The notes under the pieces: model-generated
Told to the model about the DNA's origin: nothing
The model's database searches: none
Seen by the model: only the letters and a program-made list of their open reading frames with translations
Program-made: the position numbers and the translations under genes
Assembly: GCF_047601505.1 (NCBI RefSeq)
Contig: NZ_JASGJD010000001.1
Coordinates: 124,001-188,000 of the forward strand
Reading direction: 5' to 3'
DNA length: 64,000 bases
Source of the DNA: Cloacibacterium sp047601505
Lineage (GTDB): Bacteria > Bacteroidota > Bacteroidia > Flavobacteriales > Weeksellaceae
Shown here: positions 8,403 through 17,800 of the stretch, piece by piece
Layout of the letters: every line of letters begins with the position of its first letter
Numbering within the stretch: the stretch's first letter is position 1

Positions 8403-9380
8403 TTAAGAATTTTCTAAAATATATTTAAACATTAATGGCGCACAAATGGTAGCGTCACTCTCCACAATAAATTTAGGTGTCGTAATATCTAATTTCCCCC
8501 AAGTAATTTTTTCATTAGGTACTGCTCCAGAATAAGAACCGTAAGAAGTGGTAGAATCTGAAATCTGACAGAAATAACTCCAGAAAGGAATATCGTGCAT
8601 TTCCATATCTTGATACAACATTGGCACCACACAAATTGGGAAATCTCCTGCAATTCCACCTCCAATTTGGAAGAAACCAACTCCTTTTCCTGCGCAATTT
8701 TTTGGATACCAATCTGCTAAATACATCATATATTCAATTCCAGATTTCATGGTAGAAGCTTTCAAATCTCCTTTAATACAATAAGACGCAAAAATATTAC
8801 CCATTGTAGAATCTTCCCAACCTGGTACTATAATTGGCAAATTTTTCTCCGCAGCAGCAATCATCCAAGAATTTTCTCTTGGTATTTCGTGATATTGTTC
8901 TAGAACTCCAGAAAGAATCATTTTATACATATACTCGTGCGGAAAATATCTTTCTCCTTTAGAATCAGCATCTTTCCAAATTTCAAAAATATGTTTCTGC
9001 AATCTTCTAAATGCTTCTTCTTCTGGGATACAAGTATCAGTAACTCTATTCAATCCTCTTTCTAGCAAATCCCACTCTTCTTGAGGCGTAAGATCTCTGT
9101 AATGAGGTACTCTTTCGTAGTGAGAATGCGCTACCAAATTCATTAAATCTTCTTCTAAATTCGCTCCAGTACAAGAAATAATATCTACTTTGTCCTCGCG
9201 AATCATATCTGCTAAAATTTTACCCATTTCTGCGGTTGACATTGCTCCAGCAAGCGTTATCATCATTTTACCACCATCTTTTAGGTGCGCTACATAACCT
9301 TTTGCAGCATCTACCAAAGCAGCAGCATTAAAATGCAAATAATATTTTTCTATAAATTCGGTAATCGGTTTATTGCTCAT
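8403..9380 (-). CDS. Deoxyhypusine synthase family protein
   Basis: 325-residue protein of the deoxyhypusine synthase fold, an NAD-dependent spermidine-using family. Recognisable stretches are MITLAGAMSTAEMGKILADM, SCTGANLEEDLMNLVAHSHY, and a C-terminal half with GGGIAGDFPICVVPMLYQDM and SDSTTSYGSYSGA. Bacteria lack eIF5A, so bacterial members are thought to act in polyamine metabolism (homospermidine-type reactions) or on an unknown substrate. The ATG at 9380 (MSNKPITEF) is the start. The frame can be read back to 9455, but that extension is made of a dispersed repeat and is not conserved protein. Confidence 0.85.
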   Translation of the reverse strand: MSNKPITEFIEKYYLHFNAAALVDAAKGYVAHLKDGGKMMITLAGAMSTAEMGKILADMIREDKVDIISCTGANLEEDLMNLVAHSHYERVPHYRDLTPQEEWDLLERGLNRVTDTCIPEEEAFRRLQKHIFEIWKDADSKGERYFPHEYMYKMILSGVLEQYHEIPRENSWMIAAAEKNLPIIVPGWEDSTMGNIFASYCIKGDLKASTMKSGIEYMMYLADWYPKNCAGKGVGFFQIGGGIAGDFPICVVPMLYQDMEMHDIPFWSYFCQISDSTTSYGSYSGAVPNEKITWGKLDITTPKFIVESDATICAPLMFKYILENS

Positions 9381-9416
9381 TATAATAAGAATTTTTGCAA
9401 AGATAAGATTTTTGCA

Positions 9417-9450
9417 GGAAGTTAGAAGCTGGAAGCCAGAAGTTTTTAGG
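9417..9450. repeat. Dispersed repeat, GGAAG family copy 1
   Basis: Units of AGAAGCTGGAAGCCAGAAG just upstream of the deoxyhypusine synthase-like gene resemble the GGAAGATGGAAG stretch at 33983-34013. They form part of the 336-base non-coding gap up to 9716. Confidence 0.5.
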
Positions 9451-9481
9451 AGCAAGACATTTGTACTTATTTTTCAATTAA

Positions 9482-9624
9482 AGCCCCGCTTTCACTACTC
9501 GCTTTTTTTCTGTCATTGCGATGAGTGAAGAATGAACGAAGAAGCAATCTATTGAACTTTTCCAAAAAATCGAAACAATAATAACTCAGAAAAAAGAGCT
9601 CAAACAGACCGTTCAATCGGGGCT
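9482..9624. repeat. Hairpin-type dispersed element with nested repeat
   Basis: The outer ends are AGCCCCG (9482-9488) and CGGGGCT (9618-9624). Inside each end is a second pair of complementary tracts: GCTTTTTTTCTG near 9501-9512 and CAGAAAAAAGAGC near 9590-9602. The central part (9511-9550) is a copy of the separate TGTCATTGCGA...GAAGCAATCT repeat, so one repeat appears inserted in the loop of another. No ORF is present. Confidence 0.65.
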
Positions 9625-9660
9625 AGAGTTCACTTTCGATTTTTGATTCACTTTTATTGA

Positions 9661-9715
9661 CTACCCCGTCAAAAATTTTTAAAATTTTTGCCACCCCTTC
9701 TGAAAGAAGGGGAAT
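9661..9715. repeat. AT-rich palindrome and CCCCTTC/GAAGGGG hairpin
   Basis: AAAAATTTTTAAAATTTTT is followed by CACCCCTTC, a short loop and GAAGGGG. The hairpin lies directly downstream of the 48-residue minus-strand gene and could end it, although it looks like another dispersed flavobacterial repeat. Confidence 0.45.
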
Positions 9716-9716
9716 T

Positions 9717-9863
9717 TCAATCCAAAGAATTAATTAGCACATAATATCGAAAAGCCAAAACTCCTTTTTGAAATTTGGTTAATTTCGTTGGGTCTAGATG
9801 ACTGTATTTTGGTAAGAATTTTTTGTTGAATCTATTGATAATTCTGAAGAGAGATTTTTTCAT
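9717..9863 (-). CDS. Small conserved flavobacterial protein, 48 residues
   Basis: Short gene, ATG at 9863 to TGA at 9717. The product begins MKKSLFRIINRFNKKFLPKY and ends KGVLAFRYYVLINSLD. It is strongly basic at the N-terminus with an amphipathic second half. From memory, similar proteins of about 50 residues (MKK..., KILP..., SKxTKFQ..., YxVxxxxLD) are widespread in flavobacteria, sometimes labelled 'SsrA-binding protein' without support. No domain or function is known. It lies in an otherwise repeat-filled gap; its clean codon structure and conserved pattern argue that it is real. Confidence 0.7.
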   Translation of the reverse strand: MKKSLFRIINRFNKKFLPKYSHLDPTKLTKFQKGVLAFRYYVLINSLD

Positions 9864-9880
9864 ATTTCTATATTTGTATC

Positions 9881-9945
9881 GCTCCTACGGAGCTTTGTAC
9901 TAAACGTTACTTAAAATTTCTACAAATTTTTGATTCCTACGGAAC
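9881..9945. repeat. Two TCCGTAGGA-type palindromes
   Basis: GCTCCTACGGAGC (9881-9893) and TTCCTACGGAA (9934-9944) share the core TCC-TAC-GGA with the pair at 34112-34173. They fill the gap between arfB and the 48-residue gene. Confidence 0.65.
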
Positions 9946-9961
9946 CAATTTTTAAAATTTT

Positions 9962-10354
9962 TTAAAACCTAAATTTTCTATTTTCTTTCTTTTCAGAGAG
10001 TTTCTTTTTGCTTTCTAAGCGTTTTTCTACTTTGGCTTTGCTTGGTTTCGTAGCTATTCTTTTCTTGGGAACTATCAAAGATTTATTCACCAATTCCTGA
10101 ATTTTTCCGGTAGCAATCTTTTTATTTTGCAGTTGAGTTCTGCTCTCCGAAACCGTCAACTGAAGAATTCCTTCCACATTGATTCTATTTTTCAATTTCA
10201 AAGCAATTCTTTCTTTCTCCAAATCTGTAAAAACCATAGAATCCTCTACCTTCCATAAAACCGTTACAGAAGTTTCTACTTTGTTTACGTTTTGTCCGCC
10301 ACTTCCGCTACTTCGGGAAGTTTTGAAAGAAAGTTCATGCTGGAAATTTTTCAT
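9962..10354 (-). CDS. arfB: Alternative ribosome-rescue factor ArfB (peptidyl-tRNA hydrolase)
   Basis: 130-residue single-domain release-factor homologue. It releases peptides from ribosomes stalled without a stop codon. The catalytic GGQ is at residues 19-21 (SSGSGGQNVNKVETSV), and the C-terminus is a basic tail (KAKVEKRLESKKKLSEKK) of the sort that enters the empty mRNA channel. The length and tail match ArfB (YaeJ) rather than a full release factor. It is the last gene of a tight minus-strand run argS-menE-arfB, with 3 bases between menE and arfB. Confidence 0.93.
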   Translation of the reverse strand: MKNFQHELSFKTSRSSGSGGQNVNKVETSVTVLWKVEDSMVFTDLEKERIALKLKNRINVEGILQLTVSESRTQLQNKKIATGKIQELVNKSLIVPKKRIATKPSKAKVEKRLESKKKLSEKKENRKFRF

Positions 10355-10357
10355 TAA

Positions 10358-11446
10358 CTAAATAATTTTCAAAATTTCTTTCCTCAAAACCTTTCCATTT
10401 TCGGCTCTAGGAAATTTCTCTAAAAATAAGATTTCTTTCGGAATGTGAAACTTAATTTTAAATTTAATATTTGAAATTTGAAATTTGATTTCTGTCATGC
10501 TGAGCGGAGTCGAAGCATCTTCAATTACCAAAACCAATTTCTCTCCTAAAATCTCGTCTGGTTTCCCTATAAAAACTAAATCTTGGGAAATATGTTTTTT
10601 AACTAAATTTTCTAATTCTTCGGCAAAGATTTTCACTCCACCAGAATTAATCACATTATCAAATCTTCCTAAAAATTTGAATTGTTTATTGTCACATTGA
10701 GCATAAACCGAAGGTTTACGAACGGAGTTCATGAAATGCTTTATCTCAACTATATCATTGGTTTGTAAAACTTCTGTATTGAGTTTTGGAGCTGATATTT
10801 TCAAACAATTTCTTTCGTCAACTGAAATTTCAACGTTTTCAAAAACCGTAAAATATTCTTCCTGAACGGGCGCAATTTGTTTCAAAGCAATGTGAGAAAG
10901 CGTTTCGCTCATTCCGTAAGTCTCGTAAATTTTGTTTGATGCTGAATGCTGGATGCTAGATGTTAATTGAGATTTTAAATTTTCAGAAACTGCCGCTCCA
11001 CCAATGATAAGATTTTTGATAAGGTGAATATTATCCAAAGAATTTTGAACTTGCAAAGGTGTCATTGCACAAAAACAGACATTGTCTGCTTTATTTTTTA
11101 AAAATAATAATGGTTCTAGCGAGGGTGCTACTATAATTATTTTCAGTTTTCTTTCAATGGCTCTTACCAGCATCATTTTCCCAGAAATATATTGAACTGG
11201 CAAACAAAGTAAAGCAATATCTCCCTCTTTTAAGCCCAGAAAATCACAAGTCATTTTTGCAGAATTGAGCATTTTAGATTTCTCAATTTGAAAAATTTTT
11301 GGCGTACCTGTAGAACCAGAAGTTTGCACAGAAACTGTCTCAGAACTTGAAAACCATTCTTGCAAAAAGGAAATCACTTTTTCCTCAAACTCATTTTTTG
11401 GAAAAAGTGATTTTATATTGATATTTTCAGAAAAATCTAAAATCAT
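10358..11446 (-). CDS. menE: AMP-dependent ligase, o-succinylbenzoate-CoA ligase type
   Basis: 362-residue ANL-superfamily adenylating enzyme, close to the short MenE type that activates o-succinylbenzoate with CoA for menaquinone synthesis. Visible motifs are the P-loop TSGSTGTPK near residue 45, YETYGMSETLSHIA in the middle, LGRFDNVINSGG and the C-terminal catalytic lysine in RAENGKVLRKEI. Two stretches are translated from dispersed repeats: LTSSIQHSASNK (10933-10965) and EDASTPLSMTEIKFQISNIK plus FKI (10453-10522). Both keep the frame and avoid active-site motifs. One base separates it from argS; menaquinone synthesis fits a flavobacterium. Confidence 0.85.
   Translation of the reverse strand: MILDFSENINIKSLFPKNEFEEKVISFLQEWFSSSETVSVQTSGSTGTPKIFQIEKSKMLNSAKMTCDFLGLKEGDIALLCLPVQYISGKMMLVRAIERKLKIIIVAPSLEPLLFLKNKADNVCFCAMTPLQVQNSLDNIHLIKNLIIGGAAVSENLKSQLTSSIQHSASNKIYETYGMSETLSHIALKQIAPVQEEYFTVFENVEISVDERNCLKISAPKLNTEVLQTNDIVEIKHFMNSVRKPSVYAQCDNKQFKFLGRFDNVINSGGVKIFAEELENLVKKHISQDLVFIGKPDEILGEKLVLVIEDASTPLSMTEIKFQISNIKFKIKFHIPKEILFLEKFPRAENGKVLRKEILKII
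10453..10522. repeat. Dispersed repeat inside menE (CATGCTGAGCGGAGTCGAAG type)
   Basis: CTGTCATGCTGAGCGGAGTC and GAAGCATC (10492-10519) match a repeat widely seen in Bacteroidota intergenic DNA, known here from memory. It adjoins an AAATTTGAAATTTG tract (10453-10491). Both are translated in frame within the C-terminal domain of MenE, between LVLVIE and HIPKEI. Confidence 0.7.
10933..10965. repeat. CATCTAGCATC family copy 2, inside menE
   Basis: On the minus strand, AACATCTAGCATCCAGCATT and CAGCATCAAAC match the intergenic copies at 8369-8398 and 46500-46537. Here the repeat encodes LTSSIQHSASNK in the menE reading frame. Confidence 0.7.
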
Positions 11447-11447
11447 T

Positions 11448-13205
11448 TTACATTCTATTTACAACCCCAATTCCTAGAAGATTTAAAGCTTTTTTGATGG
11501 TTTTCGCGGTTAAATCAGAGATTTGAAGTTTAAATTGTTTTGCATTTTCGTCTTCCAACGTCATCACAGGATTATTTTGGTAGAAAGAATTATATGACTT
11601 TACCAAATCGTAAACGTAATTGGCAACTTGTGCCGGACTTAAAGTTTCTGCCGCTTTTTCTACAACTTCCTTAAAATTAGACAATTGCATGATTAATTCT
11701 TTTTCAGAATCATTTGGTTGATAATTTCCAAAATCTCCTTCTGTAAAATTCGCTCTATTCAATAAAGATTGAATTCTGGCATAAGTATATTGAATAAAAG
11801 GCCCTGTATTTCCATTGAAATCGATACTTTCTGCAGGGTTGAAAAGCATTTTCTTTTTAGGATCTACTTTCAGCATAAAATATTTCAGCGCTCCTAAGCC
11901 TACAATTTCGTAAGATTTTTCTTTTTCTTCGCCAGACAAACCTTCTAGTTTTCCTAATTCTTCAGATTTTTCTTTTGCGGTAACGTACATTTCTTGCATT
12001 AAATCATCAGCGTCAACCACTGTTCCTTCACGAGATTTCATTTTTCCTTCTGGCAACTCTACCATTCCGTAAGAAAGGTGATAGAGTTGATTTGCCCAAT
12101 CGAAACCTAACTTTTTCAGGATTAAAAACAATACTTGGAAGTGATAATCTTGTTCGTTTCCAACGGTATAAATCAGTTTTTGAATATCATTTTGCTTGAA
12201 ACGTTCTACAGCAGTTCCTAAATCTTGTGTCATGTAAACCGAAGTTCCATCGCCACGAAGAACCAGTTTTTGGTCGAGACCATCTTCCGTTAAGTCTATC
12301 CAAACCGAATTGTCTTCTTTTTTGAAAAAAACACCTTTTGCTAGACCTTCTTCGATGATGTCTTTTCCTAAAAGATAAGTATTGCTTTCGTATTGAACTT
12401 GGTCGAAATCTACACCTAATCTTTTATAAGTTTCATTAAAACCTGCATAAACCCAAGCGTTCATTTTCTCCCAAAGTTCTCTCACTTCAGGTTTGTTTTG
12501 TTCCCAATCTAAGAGCATTTTTTGAGCTTCTAAAATTATTGGCGCTTGTTTTTTTGCAGTTTCTTCGTCTAAACCTTGTTCTTTAAGTTCTGAAATTTGA
12601 GATTTATAATTTTTATCGAATTCTACATAATAATTACCAACTAGTTTATCTCCTTTTAAGCCAGAGGTTTCTGGAGTTTCTCCGTTTCCAAATTTTTCCC
12701 AAGCGAGCATAGATTTGCAAATGTGGATTCCTCTATCGTTGATGATTTGAGTTTTCACCACATTATAGCCAGCTTCTTTTAGAATTTGAGCCACTGAAAA
12801 GCCTAATAAATTATTTCTAATGTGCCCAAGGTGTAATGGTTTGTTGGTATTAGGAGAAGAATATTCTACCATTACCGTTTGGTTTTTATTTTCTTTAACC
12901 TCGAATTGAGCAACTATTTCTTTAAAATTTTGAATAAAAGCTTCATTATTTACAGATAAATTCAAAAAACCTTTTACTACATTGTATGCTTCTACTACGT
13001 TTTGTTTTTTCAATTCTTCACCAAGTTCATTGCCCAAAACATCTGGGCTTTTCTTTGCCAGTTTCACCAAAGGAAAAATTACGACCGTAAAATCTCCTTC
13101 GAAATCTGTTTTGTTTTGTTGAACTTCTAAGGTAAGATTCTCAATTTGATAATTGTTTTTAAGAATTTCTGAAATTGTGTTTTGTATATGCTGCTTAATA
13201 TCCAT
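11448..13205 (-). CDS. argS: Arginyl-tRNA synthetase
   Basis: Class I aminoacyl-tRNA synthetase that charges tRNA-Arg. The 585-residue length is typical. The signature HIGH is HLGH in SSPNTNKPLHLGHIRNN near residue 125, and the KMSKS region reads KMKSREGTVVDADDL. The N-terminal Add1-like domain and the C-terminal anticodon-binding domain, ending GIGVVNRM, are present. The ATG at 13205 (MDIKQHIQNT) is chosen; the TTG at 13211 is an alternative only 6 bases upstream. First gene of the argS-menE-arfB run. Confidence 0.97.
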   Translation of the reverse strand: MDIKQHIQNTISEILKNNYQIENLTLEVQQNKTDFEGDFTVVIFPLVKLAKKSPDVLGNELGEELKKQNVVEAYNVVKGFLNLSVNNEAFIQNFKEIVAQFEVKENKNQTVMVEYSSPNTNKPLHLGHIRNNLLGFSVAQILKEAGYNVVKTQIINDRGIHICKSMLAWEKFGNGETPETSGLKGDKLVGNYYVEFDKNYKSQISELKEQGLDEETAKKQAPIILEAQKMLLDWEQNKPEVRELWEKMNAWVYAGFNETYKRLGVDFDQVQYESNTYLLGKDIIEEGLAKGVFFKKEDNSVWIDLTEDGLDQKLVLRGDGTSVYMTQDLGTAVERFKQNDIQKLIYTVGNEQDYHFQVLFLILKKLGFDWANQLYHLSYGMVELPEGKMKSREGTVVDADDLMQEMYVTAKEKSEELGKLEGLSGEEKEKSYEIVGLGALKYFMLKVDPKKKMLFNPAESIDFNGNTGPFIQYTYARIQSLLNRANFTEGDFGNYQPNDSEKELIMQLSNFKEVVEKAAETLSPAQVANYVYDLVKSYNSFYQNNPVMTLEDENAKQFKLQISDLTAKTIKKALNLLGIGVVNRM

Positions 13206-13234
13206 TTTCAAAATAATTTATGCAAAGATAATAA

Positions 13235-13268
13235 ATAAAAAAACCACCCGAAAATCGGATGGTTTTTA
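13235..13268 (-). terminator. Terminator of susC-susD operon
   Basis: AACCACCCG and CGGATGGTT (about 13242-13265, one mismatch) form a hairpin followed on the minus strand by a T-rich tract (A7 at 13237-13243). It lies directly after the susD stop at 13286. Confidence 0.75.
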
Positions 13269-13285
13269 ATATAAATTACTAAACT

Positions 13286-14881
13286 TTACTTAATCCAAAA
13301 TGGGGTGAATTCATTTTTCACAAAACACTGATCTGCAGTCATCTGAGGAACATTGGTTGCATTTGCTGCATACTCAGAAGTTGGATACATAAGTCTGTAA
13401 GGCTTATTTGGCTTTGCAGCTGTCTTTGCTAATGGAATATATGGATAACCAGTTCTATTATAATCAAAAAATACTTGAATTGGAGTTATCATACCTAAAG
13501 CTAACCATTTTTGAGTAATTATAGCTTCTATTTTTTCAATATCAGTTCCAATCCAACCCAACTTATTCACAGTATTAATTTTTGTGATATACTCCGTAGC
13601 CCCTGTAGCTCCTAAGTAAGCATATGATTGAATAATAGCTTTTTCAAATGTAGCTTTCCCATCATAACTTAAAATTGGATATCTAAGTGAAGCTTCAGAT
13701 TTCAAAAGATTAATTTCAGTTGCACTCATTAAAGCACCCGCTCTAGAGCCTGCAGCAACTGCATTATCACGAGCTACCCCCCATGTCCCGCTTGTAAACC
13801 AGCCTGGGCCAAAAGATGAGATAGGTCTTTCAACTGTCATATCCGCTTCTCCCGGTCTAGCACCTTGTTTAACACCGATTACTCTATTCGATGTTACAGT
13901 AAACATTCTAGCTTTTCTACCATCTACTACACCATTAAATTTCTGATAAAAAGCATTCGTGTCATTTTTATCATTACTATTAAGGCAAATTGCTAAATGT
14001 CCTGATGCTGTATCCATTCTATACGATTGAGTTGTTGTCCCCGTAATACTAGAGTAAAATAAATTTGCAAATGGATTCATATTATCTGCGCTAGCTGTGC
14101 TATATCCAGGATTTACAGTAACATCTTCGTCAATTATTGTTTTACCAACCAAAGTCGCAATTTGTTGATCTCTAACTGTAGCCATATCACCTGTAACATT
14201 AGACATTCTAATTACCATTCTTAACTTAATAGCGTTAGCAAAAGCAATCCATTTATTTACATTTCCTTTAAAAACAACATCTTGATTGGAAGGGACAGTA
14301 ATAGAACCATTTGAATTAGTGTCACTCAATGCTAAAATAGCTTGATCTAATTCGCCAAACATAGTTTTGTACACTTCTACATCTTTATCATACTTGGGTC
14401 TTAAATTAGTTTGCATCTTAAATGCCTCTTTATAAGGAACATCACCATATAAATCTACGATAGTTTGCATATAAAAAACTTTCATAATCCTAGCCATACC
14501 TCCATAATACTTATAAGCAGGATTAGCGTCAGATTTATCTATCACAAGTTGAATATTATTAACTCCTCTGTATGTACTATCCCACAAAGTAGCATAATAA
14601 GTATTATTCAGATTCATAGTAAATTCAGCATCATTACCATTACCATATAGGGCTGAGTTCGTTCCAATAAAGTTAGTATATAAAGCTCCTAGATTAACTA
14701 AATCTCTTGCGTGAACACGAAATGTATTTGTTATTGCACCGGGGAAAATACTTGGTGCTCCTACCAAACTTTCAGATGGTAAGTTAGGATTTTCATTGAT
14801 ATCCATATATTCATTACACGAACTCAATGACAATAATACACAAACTGCTGCTATTGATATTTTTTGTAGTTTCATTTTCAT
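13286..14881 (-). CDS. SusD/RagB-type nutrient-binding lipoprotein
   Basis: 531-residue surface-exposed lipoprotein of the SusD/RagB family, the lid of a SusCD transporter that binds oligosaccharides or peptides. A lipobox sits at the N-terminus (LLSLSSC, lipidated Cys22), followed by acidic residues typical of surface export in Bacteroidota. The body has SusD-like segments (TLWDSTYRGVNNIQLVIDKS, RIMKVFYMQTIVDLYGDVPY, FKGNVNKWIAFANAIKLRMV). The closer match is to the SusD-like_2 subgroup, often linked to peptide or unknown substrates. The start may be at 14881 or at the ATG 6 bases later. It follows susC after 5 bases; no polysaccharide enzymes are nearby. Confidence 0.92.
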   Translation of the reverse strand: MKMKLQKISIAAVCVLLSLSSCNEYMDINENPNLPSESLVGAPSIFPGAITNTFRVHARDLVNLGALYTNFIGTNSALYGNGNDAEFTMNLNNTYYATLWDSTYRGVNNIQLVIDKSDANPAYKYYGGMARIMKVFYMQTIVDLYGDVPYKEAFKMQTNLRPKYDKDVEVYKTMFGELDQAILALSDTNSNGSITVPSNQDVVFKGNVNKWIAFANAIKLRMVIRMSNVTGDMATVRDQQIATLVGKTIIDEDVTVNPGYSTASADNMNPFANLFYSSITGTTTQSYRMDTASGHLAICLNSNDKNDTNAFYQKFNGVVDGRKARMFTVTSNRVIGVKQGARPGEADMTVERPISSFGPGWFTSGTWGVARDNAVAAGSRAGALMSATEINLLKSEASLRYPILSYDGKATFEKAIIQSYAYLGATGATEYITKINTVNKLGWIGTDIEKIEAIITQKWLALGMITPIQVFFDYNRTGYPYIPLAKTAAKPNKPYRLMYPTSEYAANATNVPQMTADQCFVKNEFTPFWIK

Positions 14882-14886
14882 TTTTT

Positions 14887-17800
14887 TTAAAAAGTTGCTT
14901 TGATATTAAATCCAAATGCTCTAGTTGTTGGATACTGTGTCTGATTAGCATATCCTGCAGCATTACCAGTAGTACTTGCTGTTTCAGGATCAGCAAAGTT
15001 TCTATTTGTTTTGGCATATTGAATAAATGGGTTTCTAGCATATGCACCAAACGTAATAGAATTCACAAATGTGTTTGTTAACAATGATTTAGGAAGATCA
15101 TATGAAAGTGAAATTTCTCTAATCTTGAAAAAAGTTGCATCTACTGCATAGTACTCTGAAATTGTTCTTGTAAACGGACCAAAATAAGAATTAGCTCCTT
15201 GATATGATGCATCATTTAAATACGGTGTTGTATTTACGACATAACTCCCATTAACCAATTGTACAGAATTTGGCACTACATAACCTTGTGATCTATCAAA
15301 ATTCCCAGAATCTTCAGAATTCCCTGCAAATGCAAGAGTACTCTTAATTGGAGCAATAAATGTACCTCCTTTTCTCCATTCTGCTACTCCAGATAAAGTC
15401 AACCCTTTATATCTTATAGATGTTGAAAAATTCATAATAAAGTCAGGTGTTGTTCTTCCTAAATTTGTTAATTGACCTGTAAATAAAGGAACACCTTTAT
15501 CACTCACAATAACTCTACCTTCTGGATCACGTTGAAAAACATTTCCTCCTTTAATCATTGCAAAATCCTCTCCTTTAACGGCATAAATTCCTATCCCTCC
15601 ATAATCAGTAGTAGATAATAATGCAACTTGATTCAATCCATCAGCTAGTTCCAAAATTTTTGATCTACTCATAGCATACGACCCTTTCACATTCCACTGA
15701 AAATCAGCAGATTTAATAGGCACAACTCCTAAATCAACATCAAACCCTCTCATGCGCATCTTACCATAATTATTAGTTAAAGAACTTAATCCGGAACCAC
15801 TTGACACAGTCGCAGTCGTAATCAAATCATCCGTACTAGTTTGATAAACAGACCCATCCAAAGTAATCCTATCATTAAAAAATCCTAGTGCCAAATTAGC
15901 CTCAATAGTTGAAATAAATTCAGGAGTAATACTACTAGATGTAGGAGTTGTATTGGTTATATATGATGGTAACCCCGTGAAAGGAAATCCAGTTGGGATA
16001 TTCATAACAGGATTTATAGCATATGGACTTACAGATGAAGCGTTTCCAACTTTTGTATAGTTTCCTGAAATCTTCATATAATTCAATACATCACCTTGTA
16101 GTGATTTAAAAGCCTTTGTAGGAACAAAAGACACCCCTCCAGAATAGTATGAGTAACCTTTATCTTTAAATTTCCCTGTACCCGAGTCAGTTGTTCCAAA
16201 AACAGAAGTTTGATCAAATCTATAAGTTGCATTTAAAAATAAATAATCTCTAAAAGCTAAATCTGCGTTTAAAAAAGCAGAAACTATTCTTGAATTTGTA
16301 GTAAAATTATCTAAGTTTGCACTTCCTGGTGCGTCTACTTTCAATACATTTTTAATATGATACCAACCTGGAATATCTAATCCAACACCTCCAACAGAAA
16401 CTATATTATACTGCAAATCTTGAATATTGTTACCTATGTTAAATTTTAAATTCAAATCATCACTTAAATCATAATTAAAATTTAACATTAAATCTCCATA
16501 ATAATTTCTCCTTTTAGATAAACTTTGATAATAATTAGAATCAACATTTGACAATCCAGCATATGCACCCGTTTGACCATTCAAAAATGGCACCTCTGGC
16601 GTAACATATTTCCTAGTAAGAACATCTCCATCATTATGCCTATCAGAATTAATAGAAGTTAATGCTAGATTTCCTGTATACGTAATATTAATATTCTTAT
16701 TAAAATCATACTTCAAAGAAAGAATTCCACTAAAATAGTCAGAATAATTATTACTCCTTACATGTTCAATTGACCAAAATGGGTTTGTAGCATAAGAGGT
16801 ACCATAGCCATCTCTTCCACTATTCTTGAAAAGCCTAACATTTGAACTTGTCGGATTTTGTATAAAGTTATAATAAATAGAACTGTTTGAAGCATCAGTC
16901 TGGTTAATTACCTGATTTATATATTGGATATTGCCATCTATATGAAACTTACCAAAAGTTTTACCAGCTTTAAAGTTAAAACTATTTCTTTTCATTTTAT
17001 CTCCAAGAATAACAAAGCTATTATCTTGTCTATTTAATGACAAAGAAGCATAAGCATCTGGACTACCAGCATTAATACTTAAACCGTTCTGAAACAAAAC
17101 GCCTTTATAGAATAATTTACCATACATATCATCAAGTGGAGCATATTTTTCCATAATAAATGTATTATCTTTTTGCGGCAGTCCCGAAGGTAAAAATTTA
17201 CCTCCAATAGCAGGATTAGAAAAAGCTGGTCCCCAAGATGTATTTTCCCAAGGAACATAATAAGTACCATCCAAAGATTCTGAAGTCCAAGAATCATCTA
17301 CAGCTCCTTTTCCATATCTCTTTTGATAAAGTGGCAACTTATAAGCTTCTGTAATCTCAGTAGAATTAGTAAAGGTTATTTGCATCCTTTCGCCTCTAGC
17401 TCCTTTTTTAGTTGTTACAATAATAACACCATTGACTCCTTGAGCTCCATACAAGGCAGCTCCTTGAAGACCTTTTACAACATTCACACTTTCAACTGAC
17501 TCAGGTGGTAACTGTTGGAAAATATTAGCATTAGAAATAACATTATCTATTACAATTAATGCTTGATTATCACCCGTAATGGTTTTCACCCCCCTTAATA
17601 CAATTCTGTTATTTGGATTAACAGAAGAGTTTGTTTGAGTAATTTGCAATCCAGATACCTTAGCAGATAAACTTCCTAATAAATCAGGCGCTGAAGCAGC
17701 GGTCAACTCTTTAGCCCCAACTATTTGTTGCGCAGATACTACTGCATCAACTTTCTTTTTAATACCAAGTGCGCCGGTAACAATCACCTCACCAATCTCT

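Noticed and set aside
9381..9455. N-terminal extension of the deoxyhypusine synthase-like protein
   Set aside because: It is a translation of a dispersed GGAAG repeat and is followed by a proper ATG start at 9380.
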